From: Aurantiochytrium sp. KH105
Taxonomy: Eukaryota; Sar; Bigyra; Thraustochytrida; Thraustochytriidae
DNA length: 64,000 nt
NCBI GenBank assembly: GCA_003116975.1
Contig: BGKB01000002.1
Location: forward strand, 124,001 to 188,000
Direction of reading: 5' to 3'
The notes below the pieces were generated by a model. That model did no database searches. It saw nothing but the letters and a program-made list of their open reading frames with translations, and was not told the DNA's origin. Shown piece by piece: positions 10,774 through 20,908 of this stretch (within the stretch, counting starts at the first letter, position 1; each line of letters starts with the position of its first letter). Made by a program: the position numbers and the translations under genes.

Positions 10774-11601
10774 TCAGAGGAAGAAGTCGTCTTGCTCGAC
10801 ATCGTTACTGGGGTCCTCGTGGGCGCCAAGATCCGCCTTGGAGGTGACAGTGTCGCCGAGCAAAGTCTCCGTCGCGTTCTGGTCCCCGTCGGCCTCGTCC
10901 TTGTTTTGGCTTGCATCATCTTCATCTGCATCGGCTGTTGCATTCGTCTCGTTTTTACTATTGTTTTTCATCTCAGGCAGCTTCTGCTGCGCAGTATTTT
11001 TCTTGGGCTTGTAAAACGAGGTAAGCTCGGCGTCGGTGCCTCGTGGCGTCCGGCGAGCAACCGCGCAGGCCCGCTGCCGGCACTTTGTGCGCAGATCCTG
11101 CTGTTCCTGCGAAAGCTTGTCGTTAAAAAGAGAAATGTACTCTGTGTCGTGCGGAAAGAAGCGCGTGTATCGAAGGTCGGTGAGGAGTTTCTTTTTTACG
11201 TCGAGGAGCGCCTGGTCCTCAGGACTGTCCTCCAGCTTTCGGAGAACCTTTTTCAAGGTGCGTTCGACCTTTTGACGCTCAAAGAACTTGACGCGATGAT
11301 TCTTTCGCGCAATGACACGTTCGCGTTCGTGATCGCTCTCGGACTTTTCCGGTTTGTGGCGGCCGTACTTGGCCACCTTGCGCGAAGGTGGGCGGTCCTG
11401 GCGCGCCTTGCGTTCACTGGCCTTGCGTCGGGCTTCCTCCTCGGCAGTGCCGCGCTCGTCATATCTGTTTAGCGCACGCGATCTCTTGGCCTCGCGCTCG
11501 CCGTCCTTGTCCTTTGAGCCCTCGTCGCGCCCGCGCTTGTCGTCGCGCCGCCGTTCGCGTGGCCTCTTGCTCGTGGCCATGGTCTGCCTGGGACCAGCCA
11601 T
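10774..11601 (-). CDS. EFG1: rRNA-processing protein Efg1-like
   Basis: I start the protein at the ATG at 11601 (MAGPRQTM); a second ATG lies at 11580, and the longer frame to 11808 begins at GTG without conserved sequence. The core matches the Efg1 family: KYGRHKPEKSESD, then a long basic helix KNHRVKFFERQKVERTLKK, then DLRYTRFFPHDTEYISLF, the Tyr...FP...YISLF signature. The ends are low-complexity: a basic Arg/Lys/Asp N-terminus and an acidic Asp/Glu/Asn C-terminus ending DDFFL, as usual for nucleolar assembly factors. Efg1 in yeast is needed for 18S rRNA maturation in the early small-subunit processome. The gene is intronless and followed upstream by the head of the long IQ-motif gene on the same strand. 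Confidence 0.8.
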   Translation of the reverse strand: MAGPRQTMATSKRPRERRRDDKRGRDEGSKDKDGEREAKRSRALNRYDERGTAEEEARRKASERKARQDRPPSRKVAKYGRHKPEKSESDHERERVIARKNHRVKFFERQKVERTLKKVLRKLEDSPEDQALLDVKKKLLTDLRYTRFFPHDTEYISLFNDKLSQEQQDLRTKCRQRACAVARRTPRGTDAELTSFYKPKKNTAQQKLPEMKNNSKNETNATADADEDDASQNKDEADGDQNATETLLGDTVTSKADLGAHEDPSNDVEQDDFFL

Positions 11602-11954
11602 GTCGATGTCGATGCGCCTTGACGGCCCGCTCGCCGCCGCAACGCTGCAGGAGCGAGACGCGCGGGGCCTCGTCGCGCCCTCGCTGCCGCGCCCGAGCGC
11701 GACCAGAGCAGTTCCGCTGCGCCGGAGGACTCTGCTCCAGGCAGCGATTCGTTTCCACGCTGCAAAGTTTGCAAAGTGGAGTTTGGTTGGTCCCCGTAAC
11801 TCGAGCACTAGCAGGGGCGCCGTCTTCGCGTTCTTGGAGTCACAATCTCGCTCTCGGGGAACGCATGGCGCAGGGGGGGGGGCTTAGGGCATAGGTTTGG
11901 CATTCTTGCGGCTTGGAAAGACAAAGACAGGATGTGCTGTTATGGCTTTTACAT
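11602..11954. other. spacer between Efg1-like and IQ-motif genes
   Basis: About 350 GC-rich bases containing the Efg1 promoter/leader and the 3' end of the upstream minus-strand gene. An open frame continues upstream of the Efg1 ATG but has no ATG and no conservation. A poly-G run is at 11873-11882. Confidence 0.4.
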
Positions 11955-14900
11955 TCATAGAGCTGGCGCGGTGGTCAAAATGCTGCTGCTGCTGCTGCTG
12001 CTACTGTTGGAGGAGGACTTGTGCGATGGCTTTTCCTTGGCCTGTCGCTTTTTTTGAGCTCGTCGCTGCGCCAATTCCTTGCGCAGAGCAGCAATTTCGG
12101 CCACCTCCTCATCGCTATCGAGGCTTGTGAGGTCGCTATCAGAATCCCCCGCTCTGCCTGCAGACGCACTTCGCTTCGAGCTGCGCTTTTCACCGGTAGC
12201 ATTTCCCGCCTTTGCACTCCTTTTTCTATTCTTCTTGTTCTTGTTCTTGTTCTTGTTCTTCTTTGACGCTTTGTTGGTCTTTCTCGGTGCGTCATCGCTT
12301 TTCATTGCTGCAATTGTCGAGGAGCTCGGCTTCTGGGTGGCCGCAGCTTCAACCTCAAAGTCATCATCGTCCTCATAATCATAGTCCTCTGCATCGTCGA
12401 AGTCATCGCCTTCATCGTCTTGTTCATTGCTGCTGCTCGAAGAGAAGCCTGCAGCCTGACCACGCGCGATGGCCACCGGTGAGATGAGAATCTCTTGCGC
12501 AGGTAGTTTGAAGCGAACGTGTTTTTCTAACTCAGCTCTGCGTTGGCGAGCCGCCCTCGCGCGCACTATCGCCTGCACGCGAATGGCTGCTCTCTGGCGC
12601 TCCCTGAATATCCGTCGAAATCTATACCAAGACTGCAAGAGCCGCACGCTTGAGCGCCCCAGCGCAAGCTGGCGACACGCAGACGTTTTCCGCTGCCACG
12701 ACTGAATGCGTTGCGCGGCAATGCGCTCTAGTTCATGAAAGAGTGCTTCTTCGCGCGCCCGGACTGCGGTTGGCGACTGACACGCGGGGCGCGGAAGGAC
12801 GCACACCAGAGGATCGGCGTTTTGCGGATCAATTCGAAGCTTGCAGTCCATTTCTAGCATTGTACGTTCTGTCTGCGAATGCTGAATCGACACTTGGGCA
12901 GTCCAAGGCTCACGCACAGCAACAAGTTTGGGAGAGAGAGCCAAAAAAGTATGGCAGACTCCGCGCGGCGCAGGCAAGTCTGCCCAAAGTTCACTCTCGG
13001 CGAGCATGCCGGCAGCATCGTGTCTAAAAGTACGGCGCGAAGGGTTCGCAAGCCAAAGTGACTCGCTCACAGCCACTACACTGCCGCGCGCGTCTCCTTG
13101 AACGATTATATTGCTTTCAAGCGAGGCACCAAAGCCTGCAGCAAGCTGCGCTTGAAGAAGCGCAGACTGCTTCGTCATGTTTTCCACAGCGTCATCACGA
13201 AAGTCAGCCACCACCCCCGAAACCTGCGCAGACAAAGCAGGCGGCTTTTTAATCAACTTGGCTGCGAGTACGCGAACGTGCTGTGCGACCACAACGTAGC
13301 ACGTCCAGTCACCGTGACGACCATCATGCGCGCGCCCAAAGGTCTGCAGCGCCATACCGTTCATGAACACACTTGCAGAAACCTGAAGCGGGGCGCACTG
13401 TGGACGCATCCAATGATCTTCGTGCGCGTCAGCATGTGCCGTGCCATCGCCACGGCCAATCACAAGACTGCAAGCGTGGGGAATATCGTGCTGGAGACCG
13501 TGCTGGAACTCAATCCACTGCTCGTCAACGGAGAACGCGGTCAGTGTGCCGACCGCCTTTCCGGCAAAGCGAGCGACACGAACGCCCTTGACAAGATCTG
13601 GATGCGCAGCGAGACCCAGGACATGAACTCTGGTCACTTGTTTGCGCGCGCAAGAGTACCCAAGCATGGAAAATGACAAGAGACTGCGAGAGACCGCGCG
13701 CCACACGTCGGTCCGTAACATGACGTGGTCGGGCCGTACGCTTGCAACAGAGACAGCCACCTCCGAATTTTGTCTCGGCGAATCGTGCTGAGAAAGTTCT
13801 TTTCCGTCTTGCTCAGCCTCTGTCTGCAAAGACATCAAGGGTCCTTGATCCATGAGCCTGCAGTGTAGGATGCCCTTGGGTGACCTTTTTACGAGACGCG
13901 CGGACATCCATTGCCCGTGCATCTTCACAAGCACCGGGGCGCCTCGCGCCAGCGCCTGATATCCAAGAGTCTGACGCAAGCCGAGACTTTGTTCTGCCTC
14001 ACAGCGACACGTGCACCATCCTTTTACCGAGGCCGAGGCCTCGTGGACGCGCACAATAAATCCACCATTCGATTGAGTGTTTTTGCACAGACAAACGCCT
14101 GCGCGCACAACGGTGTCCGAGACAAGCGTGGCCCACTTTTGTCTGGGGCGAGCGCTGTCAATGACGAGATCAAGCGCCTCTCCGGCTTTGTAGTTGGACC
14201 ACGCTTCCAAAGCATGGTCTACTGCATTTGTCAAAGATTCGTCTCGTTCGTCTTCGTCGCAACTGTCGTACACCCAGGGTTCCTCATCCTCATTGTGGGC
14301 CTCGGGTTGAGCACCTGCTTTATTGTCTTGGCGACCCACATAAAGTCGGCAATGAGATTCCTCGGAAGCCGCAGATACCGATGAAAAGATCCAGTCCTCG
14401 TCGTCGAGTGCATGTACATCGACAACAGTACCCCAGTACTCGTCAAAGGCGACGGTCCCGGATGCGTCGGTGACCAAGGTTGATACGGAGGGCTCTGACA
14501 CAATTTTGCTGTCGGCAAGACCGCGAAAGCGAAGGCCTCTGCGATCAGCCTCAATCCTGACGCGAATCCCTGCGCCAAGCGCGCATCCGCTAATAGACTG
14601 GAGGCGCACCTGCACGCGTTCAATACGCATGGCTACCAAGCAAAGTGCGGCTGGTCCATTGGTGTCAACGTAGACTTGGCTCATGGGTGATACGAGTTCC
14701 CATCCGGCGTGTCGAACCGAAAAGACGAGCGTTGACCCCTGCTCAACCTCGACATAGCAGATTGGGCTGCTTGTCGAGGACAAATTCGCAAGTGAGCCTC
14801 GGTGGCCATCCGCAGGATCAGCAGGATCAGCAGCAAAGATGGACAATTGGTACCCGGCGGCATCTGTGCACGCCAGACTAGCGCCTTGTGTACCTCGCAG

Positions 14901-15425
14901 GTCATCAAGCATGCCGATGGGGCGGCCTGAATAGGCATCGGTGACAATCAGATGCATGCGCTGGAGCGGGCGGACGTTGTTGTCATCGTCGCCGCCGCTT
15001 GTATGTGACGACGGACGCTTATGGTCGAGCGCAGGAGTGCGAGCAGGTGCAAGTGAGATATCTGGAGCAAGGGGTGCATGTTGACGGATATCGAGCCCAA
15101 GAAGCGACCGCACGCGCTTGAGGACACAACGCGCCGAAGGAAACCTGCCCCGTCGAACCTTGCTAAAGATTGAATATCTGACACCGCAGACGACAAGATC
15201 GATTTCGAAAGAGCCAAGGATGACTTTTTCAGGCCGCTTTTCCCTTATGATCTCGACGACAAGGGGCGAGTTGGCCAGAGCACGAGTGACTTCTTCTTGC
15301 AAGGCTTCTTTGATCTCCTCCCAGAGCGCCTCATACCGTTGCGGGTCGTGTCGCGTGGAGACTTGGCGGGCGCTCGCATTCGGCACGACGAGGCCGCGCA
15401 CCTGCACATGCAGCTGGGCTGGCAT
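11955..15425 (-). CDS. large IQ-motif (calmodulin-binding) protein of unknown role
   Basis: An intronless ATG-started gene of 1156 codons. Residues 1-110 form a compact, possibly folded region (LGSFEIDLVVCGVRYSIF). Residues ~150-860 contain beta-rich segments with repeated VTDASG and VTDAYSGRPIG phrases, reminiscent of Ig/carboxypeptidase-regulatory-like folds, but I cannot name a family. Residues ~895-965 hold two to three IQ-type helices (AAQRIQSWQRK, VRLLQSWYRFRRIF, AAIRVQAIVRARAARQRR), the clearest functional clue: binding of calmodulin or a related light chain. The last ~190 residues are disordered: an acidic block (DDEGDDFDDAEDYDYEDDDD), a Lys/Asn tandem (KNKNKNKNKK), basic KRS repeats, and a poly-Ser end encoded by a CTG/AGC run at 11984-12009. 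No signal peptide or membrane segment. Confidence 0.75.
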   Translation of the reverse strand: MPAQLHVQVRGLVVPNASARQVSTRHDPQRYEALWEEIKEALQEEVTRALANSPLVVEIIREKRPEKVILGSFEIDLVVCGVRYSIFSKVRRGRFPSARCVLKRVRSLLGLDIRQHAPLAPDISLAPARTPALDHKRPSSHTSGGDDDNNVRPLQRMHLIVTDAYSGRPIGMLDDLRGTQGASLACTDAAGYQLSIFAADPADPADGHRGSLANLSSTSSPICYVEVEQGSTLVFSVRHAGWELVSPMSQVYVDTNGPAALCLVAMRIERVQVRLQSISGCALGAGIRVRIEADRRGLRFRGLADSKIVSEPSVSTLVTDASGTVAFDEYWGTVVDVHALDDEDWIFSSVSAASEESHCRLYVGRQDNKAGAQPEAHNEDEEPWVYDSCDEDERDESLTNAVDHALEAWSNYKAGEALDLVIDSARPRQKWATLVSDTVVRAGVCLCKNTQSNGGFIVRVHEASASVKGWCTCRCEAEQSLGLRQTLGYQALARGAPVLVKMHGQWMSARLVKRSPKGILHCRLMDQGPLMSLQTEAEQDGKELSQHDSPRQNSEVAVSVASVRPDHVMLRTDVWRAVSRSLLSFSMLGYSCARKQVTRVHVLGLAAHPDLVKGVRVARFAGKAVGTLTAFSVDEQWIEFQHGLQHDIPHACSLVIGRGDGTAHADAHEDHWMRPQCAPLQVSASVFMNGMALQTFGRAHDGRHGDWTCYVVVAQHVRVLAAKLIKKPPALSAQVSGVVADFRDDAVENMTKQSALLQAQLAAGFGASLESNIIVQGDARGSVVAVSESLWLANPSRRTFRHDAAGMLAESELWADLPAPRGVCHTFLALSPKLVAVREPWTAQVSIQHSQTERTMLEMDCKLRIDPQNADPLVCVLPRPACQSPTAVRAREEALFHELERIAAQRIQSWQRKTSACRQLALGRSSVRLLQSWYRFRRIFRERQRAAIRVQAIVRARAARQRRAELEKHVRFKLPAQEILISPVAIARGQAAGFSSSSSNEQDDEGDDFDDAEDYDYEDDDDFEVEAAATQKPSSSTIAAMKSDDAPRKTNKASKKNKNKNKNKKNRKRSAKAGNATGEKRSSKRSASAGRAGDSDSDLTSLDSDEEVAEIAALRKELAQRRAQKKRQAKEKPSHKSSSNSSSSSSSSILTTAPAL

Positions 15426-16387
15426 CTCCCCGCCGCAGCCGCAGCTTCATTTGCAAACGTTCGCCTCGCCGATCGATTGATCGATCGTGACGATCTCGAC
15501 GCAAAAGCGCGCGTTCGTTCGCGGCAATAAAGAAGTCCGAGTCGTCTGTCAACGGATACATTCATCCATCATCATCATACTCTTATTAGCTCTCCTGGCT
15601 GGCTGGTTGCGCGACCGCGAGGAGCAGGCATCTTGGGCTAGCTGCTAGGCGAGGACTGGCTGGGCGCCAAGCGGCCACGTCAGGCCAAAAAGACATTTAA
15701 TGCGCAAGCCGCTGCCGCTTGCCATCTTGGTCCGCGCGTGTCTGCCTCCTCAGTCGCAGCACGACGCTCAGAGCTCATCGTGCTCATGCTCGTGCTCGAC
15801 ATACCACAAGGCTTCCTGTCTGCTTCGCAGGCCGCGCTTGCGTGGCCGCAGCCTCTTGCCACTCCTTCCAGCCAGCCTGGTGCCGCCGCGCGTCGCCTTT
15901 TGCCAGCCAGAGCGTCGCCGGTTCGCGGGCGTGCGCGTGCGAGCGTATCCGCGAGTATAGCAGTGTCTCCTTCTTGCAAGCGAGCACTAGCAGCTGCCGG
16001 GCTGCAGCAGCAGGGCAGCGACGACGATCGATGATGAAGCCGCCGTCACGAGACAGAGCAAGCTCGCTCTCTCTCGCGGGCAATGAAAGCTTGGCAACGA
16101 AGATCGGGCGAACGATTGAACGAGGGAGGGAAGCAACTCCTGCAGCCCGCGCCCCTCGCCTCGCGTCGACAGATGGTCAGCCAGACGGCTTCCCCATGCC
16201 GAACCCTTTTCCTTGAAGCCACCGATCTTGTGCGATAACTAACTTGACCATCCGTTGGCCAGCGCGACAAGCGACACGACTGCGAGCGTCAGCGGCATCT
16301 ACCTCGCCGTGAGTCCGCCTTGCTTTTGCTCCCTCTCGCGTTCGCGGCTGCGGCTTCCACCTTCCACCTGCCACTGCCACTGCCAAC

Positions 16388-16454
16388 GATGCGATGCGAT
16401 GCGATGAGATGCGATGAGATGCGATGTGATGCAGTCCAGTGCAGTGCAGTGCAG
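16388..16454. repeat. (GATGC)n then (AGTGC)n pentanucleotide repeat
   Basis: GATGC/GATGA pentamers run from 16388 to about 16430 and turn into AGTGC pentamers up to 16454. The two arrays differ by one base per unit and look derived from each other. Confidence 0.9.
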
Positions 16455-17099
16455 GCAAAGCATGCGTGTCTCGCGGAAGCCGCAGCCGCCGCGTCAAAAG
16501 GTTCGCTCATCATCACAAGCGTCACGGGCCTGCAATTTCCTTCTTGGCTAGTTCCGCTGTCCAACCGCTGCTGTCCCGTTCTGCGCACGGTGGGCTCGCT
16601 TGCTTGCTTGTCCTGTCCTGTTCGCAGAGGCTTCTTTCTGCTGCTGCAGCTGCCGGTTGCTGCTGCTGCTGGTGTGGACCGGAATGCAATGAAATGCGCT
16701 GAAATGAAATGCGATGCGCGCGCGACAGCGACGGCCACCTTCTTGACTTGCTATTGCCTTGAAGAGGCAGCTTCTTCTCCAGCCAGCCCGAGTTTTCTTC
16801 TGGCTACTTTTACTTCTTCATGCAGTGCATGGCATTGCCGTGCAGTGCAGTTGCAGTCTCACTGTCAGTCCTCCTCTCCCGGCACCCACTCCACTCCATC
16901 CATTCGCAGGTGCCGGGCGAGCCCTAGTGTTTCCCGTGGTGCACCCTTAGCGCACGAAACTCCTTTCCTTTCGGCGCGCGCGACGTCATCACCTTTCTTC
17001 CCTCTTATTACTACTGGGCCTACTAGGAGCCAGTTTTTTGTACAGTAACCGCGCGCCGAAGCCCACCACGCGAGAGCTCGGCGTCGCCGCGCGCCTGGC

Positions 17100-17134
17100 C
17101 ACTGCACTGCACTGCACTGCACTGCACTGCACTG
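17100..17134. repeat. (CACTG)7 pentanucleotide repeat
   Basis: Seven perfect CACTG units. The unit is the reverse complement of the CAGTG unit in the array near 16431-16454. Confidence 0.95.
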
Positions 17135-17173
17135 GCCACATCCAGGACGAGCTCCGGGACCTGGCCTGCGCAG

Positions 17174-17211
17174 CTCGTTCGCTCGCTCGCTCGCTCGCTT
17201 GCTCGCTCGCA
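17174..17211. repeat. (GCTC)n tetranucleotide repeat
   Basis: About nine GCTC/TCGC units with two single-base variants. Similar runs occur near 19230-19275, 46990-47023 and 63668-63695, so this is a common simple repeat of the genome. Confidence 0.92.
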
Positions 17212-18168
17212 CGGGGTTGGCTTGGGTGCCTTACATTAGTGCTGCTCTGTTCTGCACTTCACTTCACGGTCCTCGTGGCGGCCATGCTCGCTCTACTACC
17301 TCCGCCAGCACATCCATCCACCACTGATTCCATTTGCAGCACCGCTGGCACGGCTGGCTCGCGTCGGAGACCACTTTCCCCACGTCGGAGGCCGTCGTCA
17401 CGCGAGCCTGCGCAGGTGCCGCCCGTGCACGCGCTGGCAGCGCAAGCAAGTGCTCGTAACCGCTGTCGCTGTCGCCGCCATTGCCATTCTCCAGCGCCAC
17501 GCCTGGACCGCGAAGCGAAGCCCGTCTTGCCTCGCTCGCCCCGCCGACTGTGATGATGCCGCCTGCTGCGACCACCGTTTGCACCTAGGCCTATCCCGCG
17601 ATCGCCAATTTCCTCCTCCACCTCCATCTCCATCTCCTCCGATGCGATGCGATGCGCCGCCAGCGAGTGCACGCCCTGAAAATGGATGGATGATGTCGCT
17701 CTCGGCGGTCCTTTTCCGCGAGTCCACTCGCTCCCGCCGAGCTCGTCACGAGTCCACCGCGCTCGTCAACACCCTCGTCGCCAGCGTCACCGTCGCGGCG
17801 TCATCGCAGTCAACTTCGAGCGTGTGCAATGGGCTCGGCGGTGCTGGCGGCGCGCCTCCTCTTACTTACTGTTCCTGCTGCGTCGCCGGCTGCGCGAGGC
17901 GGCAGGAAGCACACCGCGGAGGAGGAAGCGGCGCAGATGCTCTGGCTGCAAGGATGTAGTAAGGGGGCGGGGCACGAATAATGTGTGGATGGGCTTGTAG
18001 GAGGTAGTGGACCTCGTGCTGCCAGGTATGGCTGGAGGAGGAGGAGGAGGAGTGGCGGCGGGTGGGCGGCGAGGCGAGCGGAGCAAACCCGAAACTTCTC
18101 AAGCCAAAACTTAGCAATCAACAAACGGACCAAGGCACGAACCCGAGACAAGTCTTTGCTCAGCGAAA

Positions 18169-18450
18169 ATGCTCCGCCAGACCATCGTCCGCGCTGCCCG
18201 CGTGCAGCAGGCTGGTGCCCGCAAGATGAGCACCCAGGCCGCCGAGAAGTTCCCCCTCAAGGGCATGTCCGAGGGTGGCCACCCCCAGGTGCTCCAGCGC
18301 GACCCCCCCGTCATGGAGAAGTGGTTCAACGCCAAGGCCTCCCCGGAGATCCTCCCCATCATCGGCATTGTCGGCTTCGCCCTCGGCCTCGCCACCTACA
18401 AGACCTTCGTCGTCGACGGCATGAGCAAGCCCTTCGTCAAGCGCCTGTAA
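18169..18450 (+). CDS. small mitochondrial inner-membrane protein, B12D/NDUFA4-like
   Basis: A 93-residue protein starting at ATG 18169. The first ~25 residues (MLRQTIVRAARVQQAG...) are basic, hydroxylated and free of acids, a mitochondrial presequence. The mature part has one membrane segment (SPEILPIIGIVGFALGLATY) led by a Pro-Glu-x-x-Pro entry, as in the B12D/MLRQ (NDUFA4) family of respiratory-chain accessory subunits, and ends in SKPFVKRL. Family members associate with complex I or IV. Nearly every codon ends in C or G (CTC, AAG, GGC, CCC), far stronger than in neighbouring genes, which suggests high expression. The family call rests on size, topology and the PE-x-P entry and is moderate; another small respiratory-chain or ATP-synthase subunit is possible. 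Confidence 0.65.
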   Translation: MLRQTIVRAARVQQAGARKMSTQAAEKFPLKGMSEGGHPQVLQRDPPVMEKWFNAKASPEILPIIGIVGFALGLATYKTFVVDGMSKPFVKRL

Positions 18451-19318
18451 ACATGGCATGTTGCCGCTGCTGCTGTATCAAATTCACACAGAACTAAACA
18501 TAAACCCACCTGACCGACTATTCATTCACTCCTTCATTTTTTTTCTACCATTTAGGTTACTAGGCCTATCGTCGTTGTGTCGTTTGTTCTTGCTTGCCTT
18601 TTGCCCTGCTTTCCCTGGTCGCTCTCTGGACTTTTGGTGGCCGACGAAGCTCGTAGGAGCAGCCGCCACATGACGATGGGTCTATAGACCTACTGTGGCG
18701 TAATACTTGATTTTATTTTTCCTCAACCAAAAAGTTTAGGCTGGGTAGGCCTAGTACGAGCGTGTCCAACATGGTTATGTCTGCGCGCGACGTGGCTCAC
18801 TTGAGCACAACGTATTGTCAAGAACACAAAGAATCAACAACAGCAACAATAACAACAAAAGAGAGAACATGACCTGCAGGGACAGACTACAGTTTTTTAG
18901 GACCAAGTTCGCTCCATTCTTGCTTCTCTCTGAGCCAAAGCGAGCGCGCACGATATCCTCCTCCTCTTCCTCAAAACACGTGTATCGCATTTGCATCGTC
19001 TCATTGCTTGCATGGATTCATTAATCATGCTCCAGGAAGGGCATTGCAATGCGATGGAAAAAACACTCGCAACAACAAGTGGCGCGGCCTAATTTCACTC
19101 GCCTCTTGGGGCAAAGCCCAGCCAACAAAAGGAAAACAGCAGGCAGACATGCTAGGCTGCCGCACCTGCACGATGCTGGTGCGCGCGGCATCAATCAGTT
19201 CGAAGTTCATTTTGATTCGAGAAAACTTTCACTTCGCTCGCCTTCGCTCGTTATCGCTCGCTCACTCGCTTGCTTGCTTGCTCTCGCGTGCAAAAGGACA
19301 AACTAGGAAAAAGAGTCT
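18451..19318. other. spacer between convergent genes
   Basis: About 870 bases with AT-richer stretches, holding the 3' regions of the B12D-like gene and the amidophosphoribosyltransferase gene. Two copies of the palindrome TAGGCCTA lie at 18561-18568 and 18746-18753. A CAACAACAGCAACAATAACAAC stretch is near 18834-18858. No gene. Confidence 0.45.
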
Positions 19319-20908
19319 CTATACTTGTGACGGAGTCGAGCGCACGCTCTGCACGCTCTGCTCGCGCGTAAGCTTGGCAAAGTCGTTGCGCTCCTCAGCC
19401 AGAGAGGAAAAGTAGTTGACGTCGACGTCGTTGGTCACGTACGAACCAGAAAACGTCGAACCCTCAAAGGTCTTGAGTTCAGGGTTGATGGCGCGCACGG
19501 CCTCCTCAAGGTCGTCGAGATCCTGAAAGAGGACCCAATCGCACTTGAGCACCTCCGCAATCTCGTCACTCGTCCGGTCAAAGGCCACGAGCTCGCTGGC
19601 CGTCGGAAGGTCAATGCCGTAAATGTTGGGATGGCGAATCTCCGGCGCAGCGCTGCAGAAAAACACCTTGTTGGCGCCCGCATCGCGCGCCATCGAAACG
19701 AGCTGCGTCGATGTGGTGCCGCGCACGATCGAGTCGTCCACGAGCAAGACATTGAGCCCCTCGAACTCGGCGCGCACCGTGTTGAGCTTGAGACGCACGT
19801 TCTTCTTACGCTGCGACTGCTCGGGCATGATGAAGGTCCGGCCAATGTAGCGGTTCTTGATGAATCCCTCGCGGTACGGGATGCCCATGCGGTGGGCGAG
19901 CGCCAAGGCCGAGGTGCGGCTCGTGTCCGGGATCGGGATAACCACGTCGATCTTCTCGTTCGGGTGCTCGCGCATGATCTTGTCCGCCAACTTCTCGCCC
20001 ATCTGCAGTCGCGACTCGTACACGGACACGCCGTTCATGATCGAGTCCGGGCGCGCAAAGTAGACGTACTCAAAAAGGCAAGGCACCACCGTGTTGCCGT
20101 CGCCCACGAGCTGCTTGGAGATGAGGCCAAGGTCTTCGCGCGGCTGGTTCGGCTTCATCGGCACCGCCAGCATGCACTCGCCAGGGCGGACGTCGCGGAG
20201 CATGTCAAAGCCCAGGGTGTCCGAGGCCACCGACTCGGAGCTAAAGACGTAATCGATGCCGCCCTCGAGCGTCTGGCTCTTGCGGCTTCCCACCATGATG
20301 GGCCGGATGCCCCACGGGTCGCGAAAGGCCAGGACGCCGACGTCGTGGATGAGCATGACCACCGCGTAGCCGCCTCGGCAGAGCTCCATGGTGCGCTTGA
20401 CAGCGGCGAAAATGTGCTCGGGCTCGATCTTGGCCGTACGCTGGCCGCCGCGCGAGTCGAGCTGCAGACGCAGCTCCTCGGCAAAGACATTGAGCAGCGC
20501 CTCGCTGTCGCTCTGGGTGTTCAGGTGCCGGTGCAGGCCGCGGACGTGGTCCTGCAGCTGGTTCTTGTTCGTCAGGTTGCCATTGTGCGCGAGGGCCAGG
20601 CCGCACGGGTAGTTGTTGTACATGGGCTGCGCCTCCTCCGGGGACGAGGTGCGGCCTGCCGTGGGGTACCTGCAGTGGCCAATTCCGCAGTTTCCCTCGA
20701 GCTTGAGCATCTCGCCCTGCGTGAACACGTCGCGCACCATGCCCAGCCCCTTGTGCTGGTTCAACTGCGTCGAGTCCTCGGTCGTGCGCGACGTCACGAT
20801 GCCCGCCGCATCCTGCCCGCGGTGCTGCAGCACCGTCAGCCCGTCGAAGATCGCCTGTCTGCAGTGCGACGTCGTGTCCGCCAGCAGCAGCGCCAGGATC
20901 GCGCACAT
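19319..20908 (-). CDS. purF/ADE4: amidophosphoribosyltransferase (purine synthesis, first step)
   Basis: Catalyses PRPP + glutamine to 5-phosphoribosylamine, the committed step of de novo purine synthesis, in the cytosol. A full-length intronless protein of 529 residues. Residue 2 is the catalytic N-terminal cysteine (MCAILALLLAD), exposed on Met removal, so there is no propeptide, as in E. coli and yeast enzymes. The class II glutaminase domain shows LQHRGQDAAGI, GHCRYPTAG and LAHNGNLTN. The phosphoribosyltransferase half shows EYVYFARPDS, GIPYREGFIKNRYIGRTF and the PRPP loop VLLVDDSIVRGTTS at about residues 384-397. I do not see the CxxC that ends the 4Fe-4S subtype, so an iron-sulfur-free enzyme is likely. 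The start is fixed by the catalytic Cys. Confidence 0.97.
   Translation of the reverse strand: MCAILALLLADTTSHCRQAIFDGLTVLQHRGQDAAGIVTSRTTEDSTQLNQHKGLGMVRDVFTQGEMLKLEGNCGIGHCRYPTAGRTSSPEEAQPMYNNYPCGLALAHNGNLTNKNQLQDHVRGLHRHLNTQSDSEALLNVFAEELRLQLDSRGGQRTAKIEPEHIFAAVKRTMELCRGGYAVVMLIHDVGVLAFRDPWGIRPIMVGSRKSQTLEGGIDYVFSSESVASDTLGFDMLRDVRPGECMLAVPMKPNQPREDLGLISKQLVGDGNTVVPCLFEYVYFARPDSIMNGVSVYESRLQMGEKLADKIMREHPNEKIDVVIPIPDTSRTSALALAHRMGIPYREGFIKNRYIGRTFIMPEQSQRKKNVRLKLNTVRAEFEGLNVLLVDDSIVRGTTSTQLVSMARDAGANKVFFCSAAPEIRHPNIYGIDLPTASELVAFDRTSDEIAEVLKCDWVLFQDLDDLEEAVRAINPELKTFEGSTFSGSYVTNDVDVNYFSSLAEERNDFAKLTREQSVQSVRSTPSQV

Larger units (their letters stand above)
15426..18168. other. 2.7-kb spacer, microsatellite-rich, no convincing gene
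   Basis: This separates the divergent IQ-motif gene and the B12D-like gene. It is GC-rich and full of short tandem repeats; all long frames here are Arg/Ala/Ser-biased, overlap on both strands and lack domains. The right end must contain the B12D-like promoter. Confidence 0.5.
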
